DNA from: Pseudomonas nitroreducens NBRC 12694
GTDB taxonomy: Bacteria > Pseudomonadota > Gammaproteobacteria > Pseudomonadales > Pseudomonadaceae
Direction of reading: 5' to 3'
Assembly: GCF_002091755.1 (NCBI RefSeq)
Contig: NZ_BDAI01000001.1
Span: forward strand, 372,001-436,000
Length of the DNA: 64,000 nucleotides
Shown here: one piece after another, positions 1 to 7,987 of the stretch
Position numbering within the stretch: position 1 is the stretch's first letter
How the letters are laid out: the number at the start of each line of letters is the position of its first letter
Made by a program: the position numbers and the translations under genes
Notes under the pieces: generated by a model
What the model was told of the DNA's origin: nothing
The model's database searches: none
The model's input: the letters and a program-made list of their open reading frames with translations, nothing else

Positions 1-1
1 G

Positions 2-394
2 CTGTCCAACGCCGGCTGGCTGGCCAACTACCACGCCTACCCCGCGACCATCGCCGCCCCCATGGTCGGCATCCTCGGCGGCCTGCTGGCCCTGGCCGCG
101 GCCAGCGGCGGGCGCGGCGGCCTGACCTTCCTGGGCAGCGCCCTGGCGATCATCGGCACCCTGTGCACGGCAGGCTTCGCGCTGTTCCCCTTCGTCTTCC
201 CCTCCAGCGAGAACCCGGCGGCGAGCCTCACGATGTGGGACGCGGTTTCCAGCCACAAGACCCTGGGCATCATGTTCGTCGTGGCCTGCATCTTCGTACC
301 GCTGATCCTCTGCTACACGCTGTGGGGCTACGTGAAGATGTGGGGCCGCCTGAACCGCAAGCACATCGAAGCCAACTCCCACGGCCTCTACTGA
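2..394 (+). CDS. cydB: cytochrome bd ubiquinol oxidase subunit II, C-terminal part
   Basis: The reading frame is open from base 2 and the gene begins outside the window. The 130 visible residues are hydrophobic membrane segments ending in a short basic cytoplasmic tail, as in CydB. CydB pairs with CydA in the inner membrane; the complex oxidises ubiquinol and reduces oxygen to water with high affinity and low cyanide sensitivity. The call rests largely on the next gene, a near-textbook CydX only 12 bases downstream, followed by ybgE, which is the E. coli cydAB-X-ybgE order. This favours a bd-I type oxidase over the cyanide-insensitive CioAB type. Confidence 0.9.
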   Translation: MSNAGWLANYHAYPATIAAPMVGILGGLLALAAASGGRGGLTFLGSALAIIGTLCTAGFALFPFVFPSSENPAASLTMWDAVSSHKTLGIMFVVACIFVPLILCYTLWGYVKMWGRLNRKHIEANSHGLY

Positions 395-406
395 AGGAGC
401 AACCGC

Positions 407-514
407 ATGTGGTACTTCACCTGGATACTCGGCGTCCTGCTGGCCTGCAGCTTCGGCATCATCAATGCGCTGTGGCTGGAAACCACTCAGGATCTGGACA
501 GTGACGACGACTGA
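407..514 (+). CDS. cydX: cytochrome bd oxidase small subunit CydX
   Basis: A 35-residue ORF starts MWYFTWILG and continues with a single hydrophobic helix (LLACSFGIINALWLE) and an acidic tail. This matches the CydX/YbgT family (E. coli CydX begins MWYFAWILGTLLACSFG). CydX is an integral subunit that stabilises the haem groups of the CydAB complex. A ribosome binding site (GAAGGAG, overlapping the cydB stop) lies about 6 bases upstream of the ATG. It overlaps the following ybgE-like ORF by 14 bases, which suggests translational coupling. Confidence 0.93.
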   Translation: MWYFTWILGVLLACSFGIINALWLETTQDLDSDDD

Positions 515-800
515 CGCAGCCTTCCTGCGCCACCCCGCCAGCCGCACCTTGTCACTGCTGCTGGCGATTCCCCTGGCGCTGGTCCTGCTGATCCATCCCG
601 CCGCCATGCTCGACACCCAGGGCCGCTACAGCCATGGCCTGCTGATGCTGGCGATGCTCGGGGTCAGCGCCGGTTTCGTCCATGGGGTGGGCTTCGACCC
701 ACGCGGCCTGCCCTGGCGCTGGGTGTTCGGGCCGCTGTGCGGCTGGGCACTGATGGCGCTGGGCTACGCGCTCCTGCTCAAGGCGCAATTGGGTCTGTAG
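501..800 (+). CDS. ybgE: cyd operon protein YbgE family
   Basis: A 99-residue protein starts at GTG 501 inside the end of cydX. It is mostly hydrophobic, with about three predicted membrane helices (near residues 13-30, 38-55 and 66-95), and follows cydX directly, the usual place of the YbgE family. The function is not established; it is regarded as an accessory of the bd oxidase. The upstream ATG at 465 lies inside cydX and is unlikely to be used, because it would add a non-conserved head overlapping cydX by 50 bases. Confidence 0.78.
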   Translation: MTTTDAAFLRHPASRTLSLLLAIPLALVLLIHPAAMLDTQGRYSHGLLMLAMLGVSAGFVHGVGFDPRGLPWRWVFGPLCGWALMALGYALLLKAQLGL

Positions 801-818
801 AACCACGACGGGCTCATT

Positions 819-1214
819 TCAGCCCTCGGAGCGCCGCGGCAGGTCATCGACCGTGTCGAACCAAGACAGTTGCGACGAACACCATACGTGGCACTGCGGC
901 TCGATCCGCTCCGGCTCGTCCAGGGTGACGATGTTCAGCCCTACCGTTTCACCGTCACGCACGCGGAACTCCATGGGCGTACCGCACTTCACGCAGAAGC
1001 GCCGCTCGCCGTCTTCACTGGAGCGCCACAGGCCGAGTTCGCCGGCGGTGTAGGCAAACCCCGTCAGCGCAATCACCGCCCACGGAACAGCCGGCGCGGC
1101 ATTGGCCTTCTGGCAGATGCGGCAGTGGCAATAGCCGGTTTCCTCCGGTTGCGCATCCACGCGGTAGCGCACCGCGCCGCAGGCGCAGCCGCCGAAGAGG
1201 GGAAAAGGCAACAT
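819..1214 (-). CDS. GFA (glutathione-dependent formaldehyde-activating) family zinc protein
   Basis: This 131-residue protein has the GFA/CENP-V cysteine layout: C10-x-C12, C29-x-C31-x2-C34 and C74-x2-C77, which in the family bind a structural and a second zinc. GFA proteins were named for glutathione plus formaldehyde condensation, but most single-domain members have no proven substrate. It converges on the cyd operon and lies 30 bases downstream of the TetR gene on the same strand. Family assignment is strong; a specific reaction cannot be given. Confidence 0.85.
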   Translation of the reverse strand: MLPFPLFGGCACGAVRYRVDAQPEETGYCHCRICQKANAAPAVPWAVIALTGFAYTAGELGLWRSSEDGERRFCVKCGTPMEFRVRDGETVGLNIVTLDEPERIEPQCHVWCSSQLSWFDTVDDLPRRSEG

Positions 1215-1244
1215 GGTGAGGCTCCCGTGACAGTCTAAGCAGAC

Positions 1245-1961
1245 TCAGAGCCTATCCAACATTCCCAGGGTCTGCAGGACCGCGACACCGGTGAAGAGCA
1301 ACAGGATTTGTCGCTGGGCCAGGGCGCAGACCTCCTCGCGCAACTCCGGCGGGCGCTCCAGGTAGTCCAGCGACTGCTGGAACAGCTGCCGGCTGATCAG
1401 CCGCGACAGCTGGTCCAGTTCGCCCACCTCGACGTCCGGTAGCAGATGGAATTGGCGGATGTCCTCGGCCATGTCCTCGCCGAATTCGTCCATCACCCGC
1501 GCCAGTGCCTCACGCAGTACCGGCGACGGTCCGTGCAACTCGCGCACGCCGATGATGAAAGCCTGCGGGTTGCGCTCGACGAAATCAAAGAACAGCCGCA
1601 CAGTCTCCCGGGTGACGCGCTGGCCGCGCTCCAGGTCCAGGCCGAACGGCACACTGGCCGCGCTCGCCCCCGATAGCGCGCGCTCGGCCGCCTCACGGCG
1701 CAGGTCGCGCAACGGCTGGCGCAACTGGGTAGCGATGTCGCGGATGATCGCCAGGCCCAGGTCGTCCACGTCGCTGAAATGCCGGTAGAAGGTGTTCGGG
1801 TTCAACCCCGCTTCCCGCGCCAGCTCCCGCAGCCCGAGGCTGCTCAGGCTGCGCCGGCTGGCCGCCAGGCGCAGCGCCGCGTCGATCAGTGCGCGCTTGC
1901 CGGCGGCCTGCGTTGGCCGTTCTTCCTGTTCGATTTCCATGTGTCTGGCGGCCGACCCCAT
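1245..1961 (-). CDS. TetR family transcriptional regulator
   Basis: This 238-residue protein has an N-terminal TetR helix-turn-helix (LRELAREAGLNPNTFYRHF, about residues 43-61) and a helical ligand domain. It is divergently transcribed from the Baeyer-Villiger monooxygenase gene across about 90 bases that hold two copies of a 16-bp palindrome, so it very likely represses that operon and itself. An alternative start at 1940 (MEIEQEERP) removes seven residues; neither start has a clear ribosome site. PAO1 has a similar TetR-BVMO-SDR arrangement near PA1537-PA1539 (from memory). The inducer is unknown, possibly the ketone, alcohol or ester handled by the neighbouring enzymes. Confidence 0.85.
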   Translation of the reverse strand: MGSAARHMEIEQEERPTQAAGKRALIDAALRLAASRRSLSSLGLRELAREAGLNPNTFYRHFSDVDDLGLAIIRDIATQLRQPLRDLRREAAERALSGASAASVPFGLDLERGQRVTRETVRLFFDFVERNPQAFIIGVRELHGPSPVLREALARVMDEFGEDMAEDIRQFHLLPDVEVGELDQLSRLISRQLFQQSLDYLERPPELREEVCALAQRQILLLFTGVAVLQTLGMLDRL

Positions 1962-1982
1962 CTAAGGTTGGTTGTTCCTGAA

Positions 1983-2024
1983 GTATACAGATGTCTACAT
2001 TCCATCACGTAGACAGTTGTATAC
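1983..2024. promoter_or_regulatory. two tandem 16-bp palindromes, probable TetR operators
   Basis: GTATACAGATGTCTAC (1983-1998) and GTAGACAGTTGTATAC (2009-2024) share the pattern GTAKACA-N2-TGTMTAC. Each is nearly self-palindromic, and each is close to the reverse complement of the other (14 of 16 positions). They lie in the divergent TetR/monooxygenase promoter region, 31 bases before the monooxygenase ATG. The assignment to the adjacent TetR protein is inferred from position. Confidence 0.7.
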
Positions 2025-2054
2025 GCCAGCAATAATCATAACAGGAGCATGGCC

Positions 2055-3608
2055 ATGAGTACGGTTGTGAGTACCCAACCAAAGACTGCCCCCAGACATT
2101 GCAAGGTCGCCATCATCGGCACCGGGTTTTCCGGGCTGGGCATGGCGATCCGCCTGAAGCAGGAAGGCGAGAACGATTTCCTGCTGTTCGAAAAGGATGC
2201 CGGCGTCGGCGGCACCTGGCGGGTCAACAACTACCCGGGCTGCGCCTGTGACGTGCAATCCCACGTCTACTCCTTCTCCTTCGAGCCGAACCCGGACTGG
2301 ACGCGCATGTTCGCCCGCCAGCCGGAGATCCGCGCCTACCTGGAGAACTGCTGGAAGAAGTACCGACTGGAAGACAAGACGCTGCTCAACACCGAGATGG
2401 CGCGTTTCGAGTGGAGCGATGAGCAGCAGCTCTGGCACCTGTTCGACGCCGCCGGCAACCACTACACCGCCAAGGCCGTGGTGTCGGGCATGGGCGCCCT
2501 GTCGATTCCCTCTATCCCGGCGCTCAAGGGCCTGGAGAATTTCCAGGGCAAGGCCTTCCACTCGCAGCAGTGGGACCATGACTACGACCTCAAGGGCAAG
2601 CGTGTGGCGGTGATCGGCACCGGCGCCTCAGCCATCCAGTTCGTCCCGGAAATCCAGCCGCTGGTGGCCAAGCTCGATCTCTACCAGCGCACCGCACCGT
2701 GGATCCTGCCCAAGCCGGACCGTGCCATCAGCGAGAAGGAGCGCGCGCGCTTCCGTCACTTCCCGGCGGTACAGAAGCTCTGGCGCGGCGCCCTCTACAG
2801 CATGCTAGAAGGCCGTGTGCTGGGCTTCACCTTCGCGCCCTGGGCGATGAAACTGGTGGGCAGGCTGGCCGAACGCTTCATCCGCCAGCAGGTCAAGGAC
2901 CCGGACCTGCGCCGCAAGCTGACCCCGGACTACACCATCGGCTGCAAGCGCGTGCTCATGTCGCACAACTACTACCCGGCGCTGGCCGCCTCCAACTCCT
3001 CGGTGATCGTCGACGGCATCCGCGAGATCAAGGCCAGCAGCATCATCACCGCCGACGGCCGCGAGCGGCTGGTGGACGCCATCATCTTCGGTACCGGCTT
3101 CACCGCCAACGATCCGATCCCGCGTGGCGTGGTATTCGGCAAGGACGGCGTGGACCTGCTCGATACCTGGCAGAACGGCCCGGAAGCCTACAAGGGCACC
3201 ATGACCCGCGGCTTCCCCAACCTGTTCTTCCTCATGGGCCCGAACACCGGTCTGGGCCACAACTCCATGGTCTACATGATCGAGTCGCAGATCACCTACG
3301 TGCTGGGCGCCATCAAGCTGATGGACCGCCGCGAGCTGCAGAGCGTGGAGGTCAAGAGCGACGTCCAGGACCAGTGGAACGCCAAGCTGCAGCGCGGCCT
3401 CAACCACAGCGTGTGGAACACCGGCGGCTGCAAGAGCTGGTACCTGCACCCTGTGAGCGGGCGCAACTGCACCCTGTGGCCGGGCTTCACCTGGCGCTTC
3501 CGCGCGCTGACCAGCCAATTCGATCCCAGCGCCTATCATCTGAAGTCCAAGCCGCTGCCCAGCCCTGTCGTCCAACCCCAACGCCACGCAGAAGAGGTGC
3601 CGGCATGA
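2055..3608 (+). CDS. flavin-containing Baeyer-Villiger monooxygenase
   Basis: This 517-residue type I BVMO uses FAD, NADPH and O2 to insert oxygen next to a ketone carbonyl, giving an ester or lactone. It has two dinucleotide-binding motifs, GTGFSG (22-27) and GTGASA (188-193), flanking the BVMO fingerprint F163-x-G165-x3-H169-x3-W173-D174. The ATG at 2055 is preferred over 2049 because AGGAG at 2043-2047 then sits 7 bases away. The stop overlaps the SDR start as ATGA, so they form an operon controlled by the divergent TetR. With alkB2 nearby, alkane- or terpene-derived ketones are plausible substrates, but the substrate is not shown by the sequence. Confidence 0.9.
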   Translation: MSTVVSTQPKTAPRHCKVAIIGTGFSGLGMAIRLKQEGENDFLLFEKDAGVGGTWRVNNYPGCACDVQSHVYSFSFEPNPDWTRMFARQPEIRAYLENCWKKYRLEDKTLLNTEMARFEWSDEQQLWHLFDAAGNHYTAKAVVSGMGALSIPSIPALKGLENFQGKAFHSQQWDHDYDLKGKRVAVIGTGASAIQFVPEIQPLVAKLDLYQRTAPWILPKPDRAISEKERARFRHFPAVQKLWRGALYSMLEGRVLGFTFAPWAMKLVGRLAERFIRQQVKDPDLRRKLTPDYTIGCKRVLMSHNYYPALAASNSSVIVDGIREIKASSIITADGRERLVDAIIFGTGFTANDPIPRGVVFGKDGVDLLDTWQNGPEAYKGTMTRGFPNLFFLMGPNTGLGHNSMVYMIESQITYVLGAIKLMDRRELQSVEVKSDVQDQWNAKLQRGLNHSVWNTGGCKSWYLHPVSGRNCTLWPGFTWRFRALTSQFDPSAYHLKSKPLPSPVVQPQRHAEEVPA

Positions 3609-4495
3609 AGAACTTCGAGAACAAGGTCGCCGCGATCACCGGCGCGGGTTCGGGCATCGGTCGCGCCCTGGCCATCGAACTCGCCTCCCGCGGCTGTCAC
3701 CTGGCTCTGGCGGACGTGAATGCCGCAGGCCTCGAGGAAACCCGCCAGTTGCTCTCCTCCACCGGCGTGCGCGTGTCCATCGACACCGTGAACGTCGCCG
3801 ACCGCGAGCAGGTGCACGCCTGGGCCGACAAGGCCGCCCGCGAGCACGGCAAGGTCAACCTGGTGTTCAACAACGCCGGCGTCGCCCACGCCGGCACCGT
3901 GGAAGCCAGTGACTATGAAGAGTATGAGTGGATCACCAACATCAACTTCTGGGGCGTGGTCTACGGCACCAAGGCCTTCCTGCCGCACCTGAAGGCATCC
4001 GGAGACGGCCACATCGTCAACGTTTCCAGCGTGTTCGGGCTGTTCTCCCAGCCGGGTATGAGCGCCTACAACGCCACCAAGTTCGCCGTACGCGGTTTCA
4101 CCGAATCGCTGCGCCAGGAGCTGGACATGGAGCGCGCAGGCGTTTCGGCCAGCTGTGTTCACCCCGGTGGCATCAAGACCAATATCGCCAAGACCGCGCG
4201 GATGAACGACAGCATGGTCAAGGTCACCGGGCAGAACGCGGAAGCTGCGCGTACCCAGTTCAACGACCAGTTGCTGCGCACTACGCCACAGAAAGCTGCG
4301 CAGGTGATCATTCGCGGCGTGGAGCGTGATTCGCGGCGCATCCTGATCGGCCCGGACGCCCACGCCATCGACGTGATGTTGCGCCTGCTGCCGGTCTGGT
4401 ATCAGAAGGTGGTCACCGGCAGCATGAAGCTGGCCAAGCGCTTCGCTCCGAAACCCAAGCGCAAGTCAGCCGCCGAGGGTTACGAGGCCAAGTAA
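3605..4495 (+). CDS. short-chain dehydrogenase/reductase
   Basis: This 296-residue classical SDR has TGAGSGIG (12-19) for NAD(P) binding, NNAG (89-92), and catalytic Ser142, Tyr155 and Lys159 (YxxxK). The Asp37 of ALADVN at the end of the second strand suggests NAD(H) preference. It is translationally coupled to the BVMO. It probably oxidises a secondary alcohol to the ketone used by the BVMO, or acts on its product; that pairing is inferred from the operon. The C-terminus (about 245-296) is an amphipathic, basic extension (PKPKRK) that could associate with the membrane. A strong terminator follows. Confidence 0.9.
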   Translation: MKNFENKVAAITGAGSGIGRALAIELASRGCHLALADVNAAGLEETRQLLSSTGVRVSIDTVNVADREQVHAWADKAAREHGKVNLVFNNAGVAHAGTVEASDYEEYEWITNINFWGVVYGTKAFLPHLKASGDGHIVNVSSVFGLFSQPGMSAYNATKFAVRGFTESLRQELDMERAGVSASCVHPGGIKTNIAKTARMNDSMVKVTGQNAEAARTQFNDQLLRTTPQKAAQVIIRGVERDSRRILIGPDAHAIDVMLRLLPVWYQKVVTGSMKLAKRFAPKPKRKSAAEGYEAK

Positions 4496-4531
4496 GGCTC
4501 TGCCGCAACGAATCCCTTTTCCCTGTCGGAC

Positions 4532-4573
4532 CGGCGCCCATCCCCCTTACCCCCGGATGGGCGCCGTTTTTTT
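4532..4573 (+). terminator. rho-independent terminator of the BVMO-SDR operon
   Basis: A 12-bp stem CGGCGCCCATCC / GGATGGGCGCCG is followed by seven T (4567-4573), 36 bases after the SDR stop. Confidence 0.9.
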
Positions 4574-4657
4574 CCGTTGCCAGGACGCCCCGTCATTCGC
4601 TTATCGCTGTTTATACTGGCAAGCCGCTGCCAGGGAACAACACCAGGGATGACGACC

Positions 4658-5197
4658 ATGAGCCAGACACTGCCCACCTTCCGCTACCACCCCGAACCGC
4701 TTTCCACCGGCAGCGTGGTGGCCTCGGCAGAAACCTGCCGGTGTTGCGGCCAAAAGCGCGGCTACGTCTACACCGCCTCGGTGTACACGCGACACGACCT
4801 GCCGGAAAACTGCCTGTGTCCCTGGTGCATCGCCGACGGCAGCGCTGCAGAGCGTTTCGAGGCCAGTTTCGCCGATGACTATCCGCTGCTGGACGCCGGA
4901 GTACCCGATGCCGTGGTGCGCGAAGTCTGCGAACGCACGCCGGGGTTCGCCTCCTGGCAGCAAGAGCATTGGCTGAACTGCTGCGGCGACGCCTGCGCCT
5001 TCCACGGCGACGCCAGGCGGGAGGACATCATCGCCCTCGGCGCCGCCGAACTGGCCGGGCACTTCGCCGACTTCGGCTGGCCGGAAAAAACCTGGCTACA
5101 GGTGATCGAGCACTACGAGCCAGCGGGCAACCCGGCGATCTATCACTTCCGCTGCCTGCATTGCGGCAAGACGCGCTACGGGATGGACTTCACCTGA
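4658..5197 (+). CDS. CbrC family protein (UPF0167)
   Basis: This 179-residue protein has several Cys pairs (CRCC, CLCPWC, CC...C, CLHCG) and the CbrC/UPF0167 signature features FRYHPEPL near the start and FRCLHCGKTRYGMDFT at the end. The E. coli member (CbrC) is linked to colicin E2 tolerance under CreBC control; the molecular function is unknown. The ATG at 4658 is chosen because AGGG (4645-4648) lies 9 bases upstream; an in-frame ATG at 4649 is too close to it. It stands alone between a terminator and a convergent gene. Confidence 0.8.
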   Translation: MSQTLPTFRYHPEPLSTGSVVASAETCRCCGQKRGYVYTASVYTRHDLPENCLCPWCIADGSAAERFEASFADDYPLLDAGVPDAVVREVCERTPGFASWQQEHWLNCCGDACAFHGDARREDIIALGAAELAGHFADFGWPEKTWLQVIEHYEPAGNPAIYHFRCLHCGKTRYGMDFT

Positions 5198-5210
5198 ACC
5201 CCAGGGCATC

Positions 5211-6359
5211 TCAAAGCCCCATCTGCTTGGCGATGATCTCGTTCATGATCTCCCGCGTGCCGCCACCGATGGAGAGGATGCGGTTGTCGCGGTACAGCCG
5301 CTCCACCAGGCTCTCGCGCATGTAGCCCATGCCGCCCAGCACCTGCACCGCGTCGTAGGTCACCCGGTCGGCGATGTCGGTGGCGAAGTTCTTGGCCATG
5401 GAGATTTCCTTGATCACGCTCTTGCCCACCGCCATCTTCGCCGCCTGCCGATAGGTGAACTCTCGGGACACTTCGACCTGAGTGGCCATTTCCGCCAAGC
5501 GATGCTTGAGCACCTGGAACTTGCCGATCGGCTTGCCGAACGCCTCGCGCTCGCGGCACCACGCCAGCGCTTCGTCCAGGGCGAGTTGCGCAGTCATGTT
5601 GGCCATGATCGCCAGCGCCAGGCGCTCGCTCTGGAAGTTCGCCATGATGCAGGCGAAGCCCATGTTCTCGGCGCCGATCAGGTTTTCCGCCGGCACCTTG
5701 CAGTCGTCGAAGAACAGTTCGGCGGTGTCCGATGCCCACCAACCCATCTTCTTCAGCTTGCGGCTGACCGTGAAGCCGGGAGCGCCCTTCTCCACCAGCA
5801 GCAGGCTGACGCCACCAAAGCCGTCGCCGCCAGTGCGGACGGCCACGGTGTAGTAGTCGGCACGCACGCCGCTGGTAATGAAGGTCTTGCTGCCGCTCAC
5901 GCGGTAGTGGTCGCCATCACGCACGGCGCGGGTCTTCAGGCTGGCCACGTCGGAGCCGCCGGACGGCTCGGTGACCGCCAGCGCCATGATCTTCTCGCCG
6001 GCCAGCACCTGCGGCGCGATGCGTTCACGCAGCTCCGGGCGGCCCCACTTGATCAAGGGCGGCAGGCCGATATCCAGCGAGCCCAGCCCCGCCACCAGCC
6101 CACCGGAGCCGCAGCGCATCAGCTCTTCGCTGGCTGCCACCTTGGCGAACAGATCGCCCTCGTGGCTGCCGCCAAGCGCTTCCGGATAACCAATGCCAAG
6201 GATGCCCGCCTCGCCGGCCTTGCGGTACAGCTCGCGGGGAAACTCCTCGGCCTCCTCCCAGTCAGCGACATGGGGCAGGATTTCCCGCTCGACGAAGCGC
6301 CGTACGCTGTCGCGGACCAGGCGGTGGCTGTCATCGAAGTACTCGGTGAACACGGACAT
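5211..6359 (-). CDS. acyl-CoA dehydrogenase
   Basis: This 382-residue FAD enzyme oxidises an acyl-CoA to the 2-enoyl-CoA and passes electrons to ETF. It shows the family motifs ALAVTEPSGGSD, the central beta domain and the C-terminal IGGGTREIM. The residue corresponding to the MCAD catalytic glutamate (YEGT) is Gly here, so the base must lie elsewhere; the helix-G glutamate of QSERLA is the candidate, as in isovaleryl-CoA dehydrogenase. The PAO1 counterpart, PA1535, has been described as close to the citronellyl-CoA dehydrogenase AtuD (recalled, not searched). Branched or terpenoid acyl-CoA is therefore a reasonable guess. Confidence 0.88.
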   Translation of the reverse strand: MSVFTEYFDDSHRLVRDSVRRFVEREILPHVADWEEAEEFPRELYRKAGEAGILGIGYPEALGGSHEGDLFAKVAASEELMRCGSGGLVAGLGSLDIGLPPLIKWGRPELRERIAPQVLAGEKIMALAVTEPSGGSDVASLKTRAVRDGDHYRVSGSKTFITSGVRADYYTVAVRTGGDGFGGVSLLLVEKGAPGFTVSRKLKKMGWWASDTAELFFDDCKVPAENLIGAENMGFACIMANFQSERLALAIMANMTAQLALDEALAWCREREAFGKPIGKFQVLKHRLAEMATQVEVSREFTYRQAAKMAVGKSVIKEISMAKNFATDIADRVTYDAVQVLGGMGYMRESLVERLYRDNRILSIGGGTREIMNEIIAKQMGL

Positions 6360-6434
6360 GGCAAGGCTCCAGACGGTTTGCGTGAAACTTACCTAGCGCT
6401 TGCTTGGTTTACAAGGCGAGACACCCGCCATCGG

Positions 6435-7403
6435 CTAGGACAGATACGCCGTCCCGAATCGCTCGCGGTAAATCGATGGTGCCACCCCGGCCGCGCCACG
6501 AAAGGCGTTGCGGAAGCTTTCCACGGTGCCGAAGCCGCATTGCTCGGCGATTCGCTCGACGCTGTCGGTGCTGCCTTCCAGCAGTTCACGGGCTCGCGCC
6601 ATACGCTCGTGCTGCAACCACGCCTTGGGCGTCATACCGGTGGCTTCGCTGAAGCGGCGCAGGAAAGTGCGTTCGCTCATCGCCACGCGGCTGGCCAGTT
6701 CGCCCACCGAGATGGATCGGTCCAGACGCTGGCGGGCCCAGTCCAGCAGCCCGGCGAGATCGTGGCGGGGCGCCTGGGCCACGGGCGCGGGGATGAACTG
6801 CGCCTGGCCGCCAGCGCGTTGCGGCGACATGACCAGCCGGCGAGCCACGTTATTGGCCACCTGTACGCCGAAATCCCGCGCCACCAGATGCAGGCAGGCA
6901 TCGATGCCCGCTGCACTGCCAGCGGAGGTAATCACCTGTCCGGCATCGACATAGAGCACTTGCGCATCCACTTCGATGCCAGGGAAGCGTTCGGCCAGCT
7001 CCTCGGCATAGCGCCAGTGCGTGGTGGCACGCTGGCCGTCGAGCAAACCGGTGGCTGCCAGGACGAAGACGCCCGAGCAGATCGACAGCAGTCGTGCGCC
7101 CTGGTCGTGGGCCTTGCGCAGCGCCTGTACCAGCTCGGCGGACGGCGCCTCGGCGCGGTCCCGCCAGCCCGGCACGATGATAGTGCCAGCCGTTTCGAGC
7201 GCCTCCAGCCCGCCATCGGCCAGCACGTGGATGCCGCCCATGGCGCGCATCGGTCCGGCGTCGACGGCAACGATGCGGTGGCGATACCAGGCAAAGTCGA
7301 ATTCGGGGCGCGGCAGGCCGAAGATCTCAACGGCGATGCCGAATTCGAAGGTGCACAGGCCGTCGTAAGCGAGAACGGCCACTGCGAGGGGATCACGCTG
7401 CAT
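6435..7403 (-). CDS. ftrA: GlxA/FtrA family AraC-type transcriptional regulator
   Basis: This 322-residue protein has an N-terminal DJ-1/PfpI-like domain (about 8-190), with a Cys in the nucleophile-elbow segment LLSICSGVFVLAATG, and a C-terminal AraC double helix-turn-helix (about 220-320, with SVGELASRVAMSERTFLRRF). This is the FtrA/GlxA architecture, in which a degenerate amidase-like domain probably senses a small molecule. It is divergent from the rhodanese gene across about 95 bases, a pairing often seen for ftrA, so the rhodanese is its likely target. The ligand is unknown. Confidence 0.85.
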   Translation of the reverse strand: MQRDPLAVAVLAYDGLCTFEFGIAVEIFGLPRPEFDFAWYRHRIVAVDAGPMRAMGGIHVLADGGLEALETAGTIIVPGWRDRAEAPSAELVQALRKAHDQGARLLSICSGVFVLAATGLLDGQRATTHWRYAEELAERFPGIEVDAQVLYVDAGQVITSAGSAAGIDACLHLVARDFGVQVANNVARRLVMSPQRAGGQAQFIPAPVAQAPRHDLAGLLDWARQRLDRSISVGELASRVAMSERTFLRRFSEATGMTPKAWLQHERMARARELLEGSTDSVERIAEQCGFGTVESFRNAFRGAAGVAPSIYRERFGTAYLS

Positions 7404-7496
7404 TTGGCGGAAAACTTCCGATCACTGTCCAGGCCGCCACTTTAGCCGGCTTTCGCGGCTGCATACAGTGGCCCCATCTTCCCCAGGAGCCTTGTC

Positions 7497-7940
7497 ATGC
7501 CCAGCCTTGTCAGCCAATTCCCCGCCGCCCTGCCCGCCGACGCCCTTGTCCATTTCAGCCATCGGCTGGCCTTCGAGACCGACTGCTCGGACGTGAACGA
7601 CGCCCTGCAGAATGGCGAGCAGGATTTCGTCCTGCTCGATGTGCGCAACGCCGCTGCCTTCGCCCGTGGCCATGTACCCGGCGCGCTGAACCTGCCAACA
7701 CGGGAGATCGACGCACGACGCATGGCGCAGTTTCCGGCGGGTACCCTGTTCGTCGTCTACTGCGCAGGCCCGCACTGCAACGGCGTGCACCGCGCTGCCG
7801 CCAAGCTCGCAGCGCTGGGCCTGCCGGTGAAGGAGATGATCGGTGGCGTGACTGGCTGGCTGGACGAGGGGCTGGCGCTGGTTGGCGCAGTGGAAGAATC
7901 GCGGCGTGCCGACAGTCAAGGCATCAGCTGCGCCTGCTGA
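7497..7940 (+). CDS. rhodanese-like sulfurtransferase
   Basis: This 147-residue single-domain rhodanese has the N-terminal CH2A-type segment LLDVRNAAAFARGHVPGA and an active-site loop beginning at Cys89 in VVYCAGPHCNGVHRAA. It would transfer sulfane sulfur through a Cys89 persulfide; the second Cys94 inside the loop is unusual compared with the common CxxGxR loop and could form a disulfide. AGGAGCC precedes the ATG. It is probably controlled by the divergent FtrA regulator. The physiological donor and acceptor are unknown. Confidence 0.85.
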   Translation: MPSLVSQFPAALPADALVHFSHRLAFETDCSDVNDALQNGEQDFVLLDVRNAAAFARGHVPGALNLPTREIDARRMAQFPAGTLFVVYCAGPHCNGVHRAAAKLAALGLPVKEMIGGVTGWLDEGLALVGAVEESRRADSQGISCAC

Positions 7941-7953
7941 CCCCGAATGCAAT

Positions 7954-7976
7954 AAGGCCGGAATCTCTCCGGCCTT
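7954..7976. terminator. bidirectional hairpin between rhodanese gene and recR
   Basis: A perfect 9-bp stem AAGGCCGGA / TCCGGCCTT with a 5-base loop lies between two convergent genes. The T-tract is poor on both sides, so efficiency is uncertain. Confidence 0.6.
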
Positions 7977-7987
7977 GTTCGAATCTG

